Positions 43,974-51,758 of a DNA stretch of 64,000 bases are shown here, one piece after another. Position numbers and translations under genes: made by a program. Position 1 is the stretch's first letter; every line of letters begins with the position of its first letter. Source of the stretch: Streptomyces sp. B21-083 (lineage in GTDB: Bacteria > Actinomycetota > Actinomycetes > Streptomycetales > Streptomycetaceae); NCBI RefSeq assembly GCF_036898825.1, contig NZ_JARUND010000003.1, positions 62,001 to 126,000 on the forward strand, written 5' to 3'. The notes below the pieces were generated by a model. It saw only the letters and a program-made list of their open reading frames with translations, did not search any database and was not told where the DNA came from.

Positions 43974-44966
43974 CTACTGCGAGTCCACGATCCGGTACTC
44001 GCGTGCCGTCACCGACGGCTTGCCCGTCTTCGGGAGGGTGGCCAGGGCCATGCCCTGGTAGGTGTTCACCACGGTGTCGCGGTCGCGGCCGTTGAAGACC
44101 GACTCCACCTCGGTCGGGGTGATGTCGTAGTTCTCGCGGTACGACGCCTTCAGCACGTACTGCGAGGCGTGCGCGGTCGGCAGCGCCGCCAGGACGCCGC
44201 CGTCCTTGAGGCGCAGGGCGTAGACCGTGTCGAACTCGGTGGGTGTGGTGACGTACGCCGTGGTCGCGAACTTCGCGTTCTTGCCGCTGTCGCGCTTCGT
44301 GTGGGTCTCGATCGCGTCCTTCGCGGCCTCGGTGGTGTGCGAGATGCCCGCGCCGGCCTTAGTGCCGCCGGTCGCGTACAGGTCCTCGTACGCCGCCGAG
44401 ATCTGGTTCGGGGTGAGCGAGCCGACGCGGGTGGTGGCGTCGACGGCGGTGGCGAGGCCCGAGTCGTCGGTGGCGATCGCCGGGAGCGGGACCTCCGAGT
44501 AGACGGCCGACATCATCTTCCAGTCGTCGTACTCCTTGCCGAAGACCAGCAGCGCCTCGCTCTTGGAGTCACTTGCCTTGGTCGTCACCGCGAACCAGTC
44601 CTTGCCCGCCGGGATCCAGTACTTCATGCCGGTGTAGTGGAAGGGCTTGCGGTATTCGGCCTGCTCCTTCTTCGACTTGGTCTCGAAGAGGCGGTAGTCG
44701 GCCTTGCTCTGCTCGTACAGCTGCCCGCCCTCGACGGTGCCCAACAGAGCTGAGTCCTGCTGGGCGTTGGCCTTGTTGTTGACCGACTCGTAGGTGCCGA
44801 GGATCTTCGCCGCCTGCGCCTCGGTGACAGCACCCTTCGCCGCGGGGCTCGCGGCGGCGCCGTCGGCACTGTCCTTCGAGCCGGCGCCGCATCCGGTGAG
44901 AGCCAGTGCGGCGGCCACCGCCGTCGTCGTCGTGCCGAGGGTGAACAGCTTCTGCCGGGAGGTCAT
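43974..44966 (-). CDS. Secreted lipoprotein
   Basis: 330 residues. The signal peptide ends in the lipobox ALTGC (Cys26), so the mature protein is lipid-anchored on the outer face. The body is mixed alpha/beta (VTEAQAAKILGTYESVNNKAN, YWIPAGKDWFAVTTKA, VYSEVPLPAIATDDSGLATAV, VYALRLKDGGVLAALPTAH). It resembles actinobacterial DUF8094-like lipoproteins of unknown role. It is transcribed divergently from the secreted SnoaL-like gene. Confidence 0.8.
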   Translation of the reverse strand: MTSRQKLFTLGTTTTAVAAALALTGCGAGSKDSADGAAASPAAKGAVTEAQAAKILGTYESVNNKANAQQDSALLGTVEGGQLYEQSKADYRLFETKSKKEQAEYRKPFHYTGMKYWIPAGKDWFAVTTKASDSKSEALLVFGKEYDDWKMMSAVYSEVPLPAIATDDSGLATAVDATTRVGSLTPNQISAAYEDLYATGGTKAGAGISHTTEAAKDAIETHTKRDSGKNAKFATTAYVTTPTEFDTVYALRLKDGGVLAALPTAHASQYVLKASYRENYDITPTEVESVFNGRDRDTVVNTYQGMALATLPKTGKPSVTAREYRIVDSQ

Positions 44967-45200
44967 ACGGGGGCTTCTCCTCAGGGAGGGGCGGGAGTCG
45001 GGGCGGCCTGTGGGGCCGGGCTCACCGTACTGGGGTGAATGTGAGCGTCCTGGGCGGGATCGGCGGACCGATGGTGTAACCCGTCCGATCCGGAACGTGA
45101 CGATTCGTCGCGCTACGTGAATTGGAATCGTCCTTCCCGCCCCCTGTACGTCCCTTGCACGGGCGCTAACCAGCGGAAAGAGAAGCTGGAGTCACTTCCA

Positions 45201-45236
45201 CCGCAGGACCTGCGGAGGAGGTGAACACCCTTCACC
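45201..45236 (+). promoter_or_regulatory. Two small hairpins in the SnoaL-like gene leader
   Basis: CCGCAG pairs with CTGCGG (45201-45215) and GGTGAA with TTCACC (45220-45236), the second starting inside a GAGGAGGTGA site. The real ribosome site is CAGGAG before the ATG at 45252. They may shape mRNA folding; no known riboswitch is recognised. Confidence 0.3.
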
Positions 45237-45251
45237 CGTACAGGAGTTGCG

Positions 45252-45749
45252 ATGACCCGCAAGACCCGCATACGCGCCGCCCTCGTCACCGCCACCGCCC
45301 TTGTCACCGCAGCCACGGTGACGGTCGGGGTCAGCGCGGCGGGTGCCGAGCAGCCGAAGAAGGCCAGCAAGAAGCAGATCGCCGCTCTCTTCGACGGCTG
45401 GAACAAGACCCTCCAGACCGGCGACTCGAAGAAGGTCACCGCGCGGTACGCGAAGGACGCGGTGCTGCTGCCGACCGTCTCCAACAAGATCCGTACCAAC
45501 CCCGCCGAGATCGCCGACTACTTCGACCACTTCCTGGAGAACAAGCCGGTCGGCAAGAAGATCAAGTCGTACATCAACGTCGTGGACGACAACTCGGCGA
45601 TCGACGCAGGCTCGTACTACTTCATCCTCACGGACCCGAAGACCGGCGAGAAGCGGCGGGTCGACGCCCGCTACACGTACGAGTACGAGAAGCGTGGCGG
45701 CCAGTGGCTGATCGTCAACCACCACTCGTCGATGATGCCCGAGGGCTGA
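45252..45749 (+). CDS. Secreted SgcJ/EcaC-like NTF2-fold protein
   Basis: 165 residues with a Sec signal peptide (RAALVTATALVTAATVTVGVSAAGA). The mature part is a SnoaL/NTF2-type domain: KKQIAALFDGWNKTLQTGDSKKVTARYAKDAVLLPTVS, then NPAEIADYFDHFLENKP and the strand pair YFILTDPKTG and WLIVNHHSSMMPEG. It matches the SgcJ/EcaC family and CaMKII-association-like domains, which mostly mediate oligomerisation. No enzymatic function is shown. Confidence 0.85.
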   Translation: MTRKTRIRAALVTATALVTAATVTVGVSAAGAEQPKKASKKQIAALFDGWNKTLQTGDSKKVTARYAKDAVLLPTVSNKIRTNPAEIADYFDHFLENKPVGKKIKSYINVVDDNSAIDAGSYYFILTDPKTGEKRRVDARYTYEYEKRGGQWLIVNHHSSMMPEG

Positions 45750-45777
45750 TCGACCGGAGGGACCGGAACGATCCCGG

Positions 45778-47133
45778 TCAGCCGGCGCTCTTCTGAGCCG
45801 CCGCCCGCAGGCTGATCACCACGCTCAACCCGCCCCCGGGCGCGTCCGCCAGGGCCACCGTCCCGCCGTCGTCCGTCACCAGCTGTTTGACGACGGCGAG
45901 GCCGAGGCCCGAGCCGGAGCGCCCGGTGAGGCCCTGGCCGCGCCAGAAGCGGTCGAAGGCACGGGACTTCTCGGCGTCCGACATACCGGGACCGCCGTCC
46001 GAGACCGTCAACTCCAGCCAGTCGCCCCGAGGTTCGGCCCGTACGGTGATCGCCCCGCCGTCCGGTGAGACCTCCAGGGCGTTCGAAAGAACGTTGTCCA
46101 GCACCTGGTCCAGATGACCGGGACTGGCCAGCACAAGCAGCCGGCCGTCGGCACTCCCCCAGAGCGCGATGGTGACTCCTCGCTCGTCGGCGGCCGGCCT
46201 CCACACCGACAGACGCTCGTCCACGATGTCCCCCAGGGACAGCGGTTCCGCCGCCGTGACCTTCGCCTCGGCCCGGGCCAGCACCAGCAGCCCGTTGACC
46301 AGCCGGCTCATCCGGACCACCTCGGCGGTCGCCTGCTCCACGTCCTCCCGGACGAACTCGTCGTCGGTGCCGTCCGCGATGTTGTCCAGCGACAGCCGCA
46401 ACGCCGTGAGGGGGGTACGGAGTTGGTGGGAGGCGTCCGCCACGAAGATGCGCTGCGAGGCGACCAGCGTGTCCAGGCGTTCCGCACCCTGGTTCAGGGT
46501 GCGGGCCAGCGTCTGGGTCTCCGGCGGGCCCGTCACCGGCGAGCGCGCGGTGAGGTCGCCGTCGCTGAACTTGCTGGCCATACCGTTGAGTTCACGGAGG
46601 GGAGCGGTGATGCGGCGGGCGGCGTACGCGCCGATCGCGGCGGCGGCGGCCAGGACGAGCACGGCGAGTCCCGCCCGGAAACCCCAGATGCTCCACAGCC
46701 GCTTGGTCATGTCGGACGTCGAGTACACGATCCGCACGGCCGACTCGCCCTGCGCCGGCACGGTGATCGTCAGGTGCTTGCCCCAGATGAAGTCGGAACC
46801 CCAGTCGGTGGTGGGCTCGTTCCGCTCCACGGCCCGGGTGAGCGCGGCGTCGGCGGCCGGCTTCGGCAGGTCCGGAGCGCAGTCGCGGATGGGGGTGACC
46901 TGGACCATGCCGGGCGTCGACTCGCCGTACGCCTCGGCCACCTCGGTCAGGGCCTCGCACGAGATGTGGTCCCCGTTGCCCAGCAGCAACGCCATGGTGT
47001 TGGCCTCGCGCAGGACGGACTGCCTGGTGTCGCCCCGCAGTTGCGCGGTGAGAGTGAACGCCACCGGCACCGTGAACAGCAGGATGGCGACCGCGACGAG
47101 CAGGATGTAGCTGCGGATGAGCTGGCGGTTCAT
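45778..47133 (-). CDS. Sensor histidine kinase, OmpR-partner type
   Basis: 451 residues. An N-terminal membrane helix (SYILLVAVAILLFTVPVAFTL), an extracytoplasmic sensor domain of about 115 residues with two Cys (HISCEAL and IRDCAPDL), a second helix (AGLAVLVLAAAAAIGAYAA), HAMP, then the phosphoacceptor His in ADASHQLRTPLTALRLSLDN. The ATPase domain shows VLDNVLSNALEVSP, SDGGPGM and GSGLGLAVVKQLV. It overlaps the regulator gene upstream by 4 bases. Signal unknown; the Cys pair may form a disulfide. Confidence 0.93.
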   Translation of the reverse strand: MNRQLIRSYILLVAVAILLFTVPVAFTLTAQLRGDTRQSVLREANTMALLLGNGDHISCEALTEVAEAYGESTPGMVQVTPIRDCAPDLPKPAADAALTRAVERNEPTTDWGSDFIWGKHLTITVPAQGESAVRIVYSTSDMTKRLWSIWGFRAGLAVLVLAAAAAIGAYAARRITAPLRELNGMASKFSDGDLTARSPVTGPPETQTLARTLNQGAERLDTLVASQRIFVADASHQLRTPLTALRLSLDNIADGTDDEFVREDVEQATAEVVRMSRLVNGLLVLARAEAKVTAAEPLSLGDIVDERLSVWRPAADERGVTIALWGSADGRLLVLASPGHLDQVLDNVLSNALEVSPDGGAITVRAEPRGDWLELTVSDGGPGMSDAEKSRAFDRFWRGQGLTGRSGSGLGLAVVKQLVTDDGGTVALADAPGGGLSVVISLRAAAQKSAG

Positions 47134-47870
47134 GAGACGCCCGAGCTCTCGTCGCCGCCCTTGCCGTTCCCGCCGTTCCCGCCGTTCCCGCCGTGCTCGG
47201 CGTCCTTGGCGATCTCCAGCCGGAAGCCGACGCCCCGGACCGCCTCGATCGCGATCGCGCCCTTGAGCTTCCGCCGCAGCGCCGCCACATGCACATCGAG
47301 CGTCTTCGTCGGCCCGAACCAGTTCGCGTCCCAGACGGCCTCCATGATCTGCTCGCGCGACATCAGCGCGCCCGGCTCCTCCGTGAGGAAGGCCAGCAGG
47401 TCGTACTCCTTGGGCGCGAGGGCGACCTCGTCGCCGTCCAGGCGGACCCGGGCGGCCTTGCGGTCGACCGTCAGGCGGGTGCCGTACCGGTCGGGGCCGG
47501 CGTCGGCATGGGCGCGCGGCTGTACGCGCCTCATCACCGCCCTTATGCGTGCGATGACCTCTCGTACGCCGAAGGGCTTGGAGACGTAGTCGTCCGCGCC
47601 GAGCTCCAGGCCGACCACCCGGTCCGTCTCGTCGCTGCGCGCGCTGATGACGATGATCGGGACGTCACCGCGTTCGCGCAGCGCCCTGCAGACGTCCAGG
47701 CCGTCGGTGTCGGGCAGGCCGAGGTCGAGCAGGACGACGTCGTACGGCTCGGAGTGGCTGAGTGCCGCGCCGCCCGTGGGGACCCACGCCACCTCGAAGC
47801 CGTAGCGCAGCAGGCCGCGACGGAGCGACTGGGCCACGGGTTCATCGTCTTCCACCAGGAGTACGCGCAC
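47130..47870 (-). CDS. Response regulator, OmpR family
   Basis: 246 residues from a GTG. Receiver domain: VEDDEPVA (7-14), phosphoacceptor Asp in VVLLDLGLPDTDG, and Lys in VSKPFGVRE. The C-terminal winged helix reads VALAPKEYDLLAFLTEEPGALMSREQIM and VDVHVAALRRKL-like LDVHVAALRRKLKG. The tail HGGNGGNGGNGKGG is an unusual Gly/Asn repeat. Translationally coupled to the kinase gene. An inverted repeat 18 bases upstream may be an autoregulatory site. Confidence 0.93.
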   Translation of the reverse strand: MRVLLVEDDEPVAQSLRRGLLRYGFEVAWVPTGGAALSHSEPYDVVLLDLGLPDTDGLDVCRALRERGDVPIIVISARSDETDRVVGLELGADDYVSKPFGVREVIARIRAVMRRVQPRAHADAGPDRYGTRLTVDRKAARVRLDGDEVALAPKEYDLLAFLTEEPGALMSREQIMEAVWDANWFGPTKTLDVHVAALRRKLKGAIAIEAVRGVGFRLEIAKDAEHGGNGGNGGNGKGGDESSGVS

Positions 47871-47887
47871 AGCCGCACTCTAATCCT

Positions 47888-47912
47888 TGAAACTTAATTC
47901 ACACTTGTTTCA
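47888..47912. promoter_or_regulatory. Inverted repeat upstream of the OmpR-type regulator
   Basis: TGAAAC (47888-47893) and GTTTCA (47907-47912) are separated by 13 bases of AT-rich sequence. It lies just before the regulator start on the minus strand and may bind that regulator or another dimer. The arms are short, so this is tentative. Confidence 0.35.
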
Positions 47913-48105
47913 CGGTCGACGTCACAGGTCACACGTGTCTGACGCGCGTCTCGCGAGTATTCCGTGGGCGGATGGGCAGGAGCTCCGCTGGAGCGGCCGA
48001 AGATCGCTGTGTGAGCGGGACATCTCACCATGCGATATCCCGTAAGGGGAATTCGGCCGCTCGTTAGACTGAGCCGACCGCAGACGGACTGAGCTAGGAG
48101 CGCAC

Positions 48106-49386
48106 GTGGGCCTTGTCGTGCAGAAGTACGGAGGCTCATCCGTAGCCGATGCCGAGGGCATCAAGCGCGTCGCCAAGCGAATCGTGGAAGCGAAGAAGAA
48201 CGGCCACCAGGTGGTCGTCGTCGTTTCCGCGATGGGCGACACGACGGACGAGCTGATCGATCTCGCCGAACAGGTGTCTCCGATGCCTGCCGGGCGTGAG
48301 TTCGACATGCTGCTGACCGCCGGAGAGCGGATCTCCATGGCACTGCTGGCCATGGCGATCAAGAACCTGGGTCACGAGGCCCAGTCGTTCACCGGCAGCC
48401 AGGCAGGCGTCATCACCGACTCGGTCCACAACAAAGCCCGGATCATCGATGTCACGCCGGGGCGTATCCGGACCGCGCTGGACGAGGGCAACATCGCCAT
48501 CGTCGCGGGGTTCCAGGGCGTCAGCCAGGACAAGAAGGACATCACCACGCTGGGGCGCGGCGGGTCGGACACCACCGCCGTCGCGCTGGCCGCCGCCCTC
48601 GACGCCGAGGTGTGCGAGATCTACACCGACGTCGACGGTGTGTTCACCGCCGACCCGCGCGTGGTGAAGAAGGCCCGGAAGATCGACTGGATCTCCTCCG
48701 AGGACATGCTGGAGCTGGCCGCGTCCGGCTCCAAGGTGCTGCTCCACCGGTGTGTGGAGTACGCCCGCCGTTACGACATCCCGATCCATGTGCGCTCGTC
48801 CTTCTCCGGACTGCCGGGCACCTGGGTCAGCAACGAGAAGCCCGAGTGGCAAGGGGACCAGCAGGTGGAGCACGCCATCATCTCCGGAGTCGCCCACGAC
48901 GTCTCCGAAGCCAAGATCACGGTCGTCGGCGTCCCGGACAAGCCGGGCGAGGCCGCGGTGATCTTCCGGGCCATCGCGGACGCGGAGATCAACATCGACA
49001 TGATCGTGCAGAACGTGTCGGCCGCGTCGACCGGTCTCACGGACATCTCCTTCACCCTCCCCAAGTCCGAGGGCCGCAAGGCCATCGACGCCCTGGAGAA
49101 GGCGAAGGGCGGGATCGGCTTCGACTCGCTGCGCTACGACGACCAGATCGGCAAGATCTCGCTGGTCGGCGCGGGGATGAAGACCAACCCGGGCGTCACC
49201 GCGTCCTTCTTCCAGGCGCTGTCCGACGCGGGCGTGAACATCGAGCTCATCTCGACCTCCGAGATCCGCATCTCGGTCGTCACCCGCCAGGACGACGTCC
49301 CCGAGGCCGTCCGCGCCGTCCACTCGGCCTTCGGCCTCGACTCCGACAGCGACGAAGCCGTCGTCTACGGAGGCACCGGCCGCTGA
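48106..49386 (+). CDS. ask: Aspartate kinase
   Basis: 426 residues from a GTG with AGGAG upstream. It phosphorylates L-aspartate, the entry to lysine, threonine, methionine and diaminopimelate. Motifs: VQKYGGSSV (5-13), [20 protein letters not shown] and GRGGSDTTA. Two ACT domains fill the C-terminal third ([40 protein letters not shown]), allowing feedback inhibition. An internal GTG at 48865 preceded by AAGGGGA fits the separate beta-subunit start known in actinomycete ask genes. The stop overlaps the asd start by one base. Confidence 0.97.
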   Translation: MGLVVQKYGGSSVADAEGIKRVAKRIVEAKKNGHQVVVVVSAMGDTTDELIDLAEQVSPMPAGREFDMLLTAGERISMALLAMAIKNLGHEAQSFTGSQAGVITDSVHNKARIIDVTPGRIRTALDEGNIAIVAGFQGVSQDKKDITTLGRGGSDTTAVALAAALDAEVCEIYTDVDGVFTADPRVVKKARKIDWISSEDMLELAASGSKVLLHRCVEYARRYDIPIHVRSSFSGLPGTWVSNEKPEWQGDQQVEHAIISGVAHDVSEAKITVVGVPDKPGEAAVIFRAIADAEINIDMIVQNVSAASTGLTDISFTLPKSEGRKAIDALEKAKGGIGFDSLRYDDQIGKISLVGAGMKTNPGVTASFFQALSDAGVNIELISTSEIRISVVTRQDDVPEAVRAVHSAFGLDSDSDEAVVYGGTGR

Positions 49387-50747
49387 TGCCTCCACCCGGA
49401 TCGACCGGTTTGCCCGGGTGGGCCTGCGTGACCGGTCCGGCCGGTCCTGGGTCGGCCGCGTCCCGGTCGGCCGAGTCCGCGTCGATCGCCGTGCCCGGGG
49501 CGGTCGCGGTTCGATCGACGGGTGTGCCCGAGTGGGCCGGCGTGACCGGTTCGGCGGGGCCTCGGTCGGCTGCGCCCCGGTCGGTGGGGGTCGGGTCGGT
49601 CGCGTCCGGGGCGACAGCCGGACCCCGGGTGTCCGCGTCCGGGGCGACAGCCGGACCCCGGGTGTCCGCGTCCGGGGCGATCGCCGTGCCCCGGTCCGCC
49701 GGGCGGCCCGCGCTCGCGGTTGTGGGAGCGACCGGCACCGTCGGTGCCGTCATGCTCCGGATCCTGTCCCAGCACGCGGACATCTGGGGCGAGATCCGTC
49801 TCGTCGCCTCACCGCGATCGGCCGGCCGCAAGCTGACCGTGCGTGGCGAGGAGGTCGAGGTCGTGGCGCTGTCGGAGGAGGCCTTCGACGGCGTCGACGT
49901 CGCGATGTTCTCCGTGCCCGAGGACATCGCCGAGCGGTGGGCGCCGATCGCCGCCGCCAAGGGCGTCGTCGTCATCGACAACTCGAACGCCTTCCGGATG
50001 CACCCGGACGTCCCCCTCGTCGTCCCCGAGGTCAACCCGCACGCGGTACGGCAGCGCCCGCGCGGGATCATCGCCAGCCCGCACTGCACGACCCTGTCGA
50101 TGATCGTCGCCCTGGGCGCGCTGCACGCCGAGTACGGCCTGCGCGAGCTGGTGGTCTCCACGTACCAGGCGGTGAGCGGGGCGGGACGGGCCGGCGTCGA
50201 CACCCTGCGCCGGCAACTGTCCCTGGTCGCCGGTACGGAACTGGGGACCAGCCCCGGAGACGTACGGCGGGCCGTGGGCGACGGGACGGGCCCGTTCCCC
50301 GAGCCGGTCGCGCTGAACGTCGTACCGTGGGCCGGTTCCGCCCAAGCGGACGGCTGGTCGTCGGACGAGATGCAGCTGCGGGACGAGTCCCGCAAGATCC
50401 TCGGCCTGGCGAAGCTCCCCGTGGCCGTGACCTGCGTACGCGTGCCGGTCGTCACCGCGCACGCGCTGACCGTCCACGCCCGCTTCCAGGGCGAGGTCAC
50501 CGTCGCCGGAGCCCGGGAGATCATCGCCACCGCGCCCGGGGTCGTGCTGTTCGACAACCCGGACGCGGGGGAGTTCCCGACCCCGGTGGACGTGGTCGGC
50601 ACCGACCCGACCTGGGTCGGCAGGGTCCGGCGGTCGCTGGACGACCCGACCGCGCTGGAACTTTTCGTGTGCGGCGACAATCTGCGCAAGGGCGCCGCGC
50701 TCAACACGACACAGATCGCCGAGCTGGTGGCGGCCGAGCGGGCCTGA
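49386..50747 (+). CDS. asd: Aspartate-semialdehyde dehydrogenase with long N-terminal extension
   Basis: 453 residues from the ATG that overlaps the ask stop (TGATG). It reduces aspartyl phosphate to the semialdehyde with NADPH. The catalytic part starts at about residue 107: VVGATGTVG (112-120), active-site Cys234 in SPHCTTLSM, and the C-terminal GAALNTTQIAELV. The first 106 residues are Ala/Gly/Ser/Val-rich repeats with no known domain. Normal enzymes have about 340-350 residues. A GTG closer to the core could be the real start, but the coupled ATG and continuous good codon use favour the long form. Confidence 0.9.
   Translation: MPPPGSTGLPGWACVTGPAGPGSAASRSAESASIAVPGAVAVRSTGVPEWAGVTGSAGPRSAAPRSVGVGSVASGATAGPRVSASGATAGPRVSASGAIAVPRSAGRPALAVVGATGTVGAVMLRILSQHADIWGEIRLVASPRSAGRKLTVRGEEVEVVALSEEAFDGVDVAMFSVPEDIAERWAPIAAAKGVVVIDNSNAFRMHPDVPLVVPEVNPHAVRQRPRGIIASPHCTTLSMIVALGALHAEYGLRELVVSTYQAVSGAGRAGVDTLRRQLSLVAGTELGTSPGDVRRAVGDGTGPFPEPVALNVVPWAGSAQADGWSSDEMQLRDESRKILGLAKLPVAVTCVRVPVVTAHALTVHARFQGEVTVAGAREIIATAPGVVLFDNPDAGEFPTPVDVVGTDPTWVGRVRRSLDDPTALELFVCGDNLRKGAALNTTQIAELVAAERA
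49605..49670 (+). repeat. Two 33-bp direct repeats in the asd extension
   Basis: Identical 33-base units (49605-49637 and 49638-49670) encode 11 residues each (SGATAGPRVSA), followed by a partial third copy. A longer, diverged duplication is seen earlier, with GLPGWACVTGPAG answered by GVPEWAGVTGSAG. Confidence 0.9.
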
Positions 50748-51092
50748 CCGCGCCCGGCCCCGCCTGACCTGCGGGTAACGCTCTGTGCCGGTCCGTAGCG
50801 ATCTGTTGATCTTGTCGGAAACCACTCTGATTGCGGCAGAAAACGTTTGTAGGATCCAGGTGAGAACGGCGCGAACAGAAGTTTTGCTCCCCGCTGCCCG
50901 CAACCGCGCGGGTGGCGGGGAGCGTCTTTGCGGTCGCCCTTCCGGGGCGTGGGACGTCGTGACCATGCGGGGGACGCGCGGTGACCATGGATTTAGGGGA
51001 AGAGCGGGACGCATGAGGGTGGCTGTGTCGGATGACGCAAAAGTGATGCCGGATGCGTACAACCCTGACGGGGGGATGCGTGTCCAACATGC
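50748..51092. other. Long leader of the sigma-factor operon
   Basis: 345 bases between asd and the sigma factor gene. It contains TAGGAT near 50850 as a possible -10, a strong hairpin at 50886-50923, and from 51013 an ATG opening a 60-codon frame that overlaps the sigma gene start in another frame. The frame has no recognised product; it may be a leader peptide. Confidence 0.45.
50886..50923 (+). terminator. Strong hairpin in the leader of the sigma factor gene
   Basis: GCTCCCCGC (50886-50894) pairs exactly with GCGGGGAGC (50915-50923), with a further inner CCGCG/GCGGG-type pairing, then GTCTTTG. It could end asd transcripts or attenuate the sigma factor mRNA that begins upstream of it. Confidence 0.6.
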
Positions 51093-51758
51093 GTGGCAGA
51101 GGTACTGGACTTCAGAGCGGCGACGCGCGGCACAGCCCTGCGTCCGCCCCGCCGACCCCGCGTGCCGGGTACGCACGGCGGCATGCCGGTGATCGCGCCG
51201 ATGCCCGCAGCGCGGCCGGCCCGCATACCCAACCAGCGTGACGGCGTTGACGAGAGCGTGGCGGCGGGGACGACGGTCGATCACCTGACCGAGACGTACC
51301 GCGCCCACTACCGCTCCCTCCTCGGCCTCGCCGCGCTCCTCCTCGACGACACCGCGTCCTGCGAGGACGTCGTCCAGGAGGCCTTCATCCGGGTCCACTC
51401 CGCGCGCAAGCGCGTCCGTGACCCGGAGAAGACGCTCGCCTATCTGCGCCAGACGGTGGTGAACCTCTCCCGCTCCGCGCTGCGCCGCCGCATCCTCGGC
51501 CTGAAGCTTCTCTCCAAGCCGATGCCGGACATGGCGAGCGCGGAGGAGGGGGCGTACGACCTGCTGGAGCGCGACTCCCTCATCAAGGCGATGAAGGGCC
51601 TGCAGCGCCGCCAGCGCGAGGTCCTCGTCCTGCGCTACTTCTCGGACATGACCGAGGCGCAGGTCGCCGAGACGCTGGGCATATCGCTCGGCTCGGTGAA
51701 GGCGTACGGCTCACGGGGCATCGCCGCGCTGCGCATCGCCATGGAGGAACCGGCATGA
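51093..51758 (+). CDS. SigE-family ECF-like sigma factor
   Basis: 221 residues from a GTG (MAEVLDFRAATRGTAL). Region 2 is seen as YRSLLGLAALLLDDTASCEDVVQEAFIRVHSA with LAYLRQTVVNLSRSALRR; region 4 as LQRRQREVLVLRYFSDMTEAQVAETLGISLGSVKAYGSRGIAAL. The first 55 residues are a Pro/Arg-rich extension. A 4-base overlap (ATGA) couples it to a membrane protein, the arrangement expected for a sigma factor and its membrane partner. Confidence 0.92.
   Translation: MAEVLDFRAATRGTALRPPRRPRVPGTHGGMPVIAPMPAARPARIPNQRDGVDESVAAGTTVDHLTETYRAHYRSLLGLAALLLDDTASCEDVVQEAFIRVHSARKRVRDPEKTLAYLRQTVVNLSRSALRRRILGLKLLSKPMPDMASAEEGAYDLLERDSLIKAMKGLQRRQREVLVLRYFSDMTEAQVAETLGISLGSVKAYGSRGIAALRIAMEEPA

Noticed and set aside
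48136..49395. A 419-codon minus-strand frame
   Set aside because: It is antisense to aspartate kinase and rich in Gly/Asp/Val as expected for a shadow.
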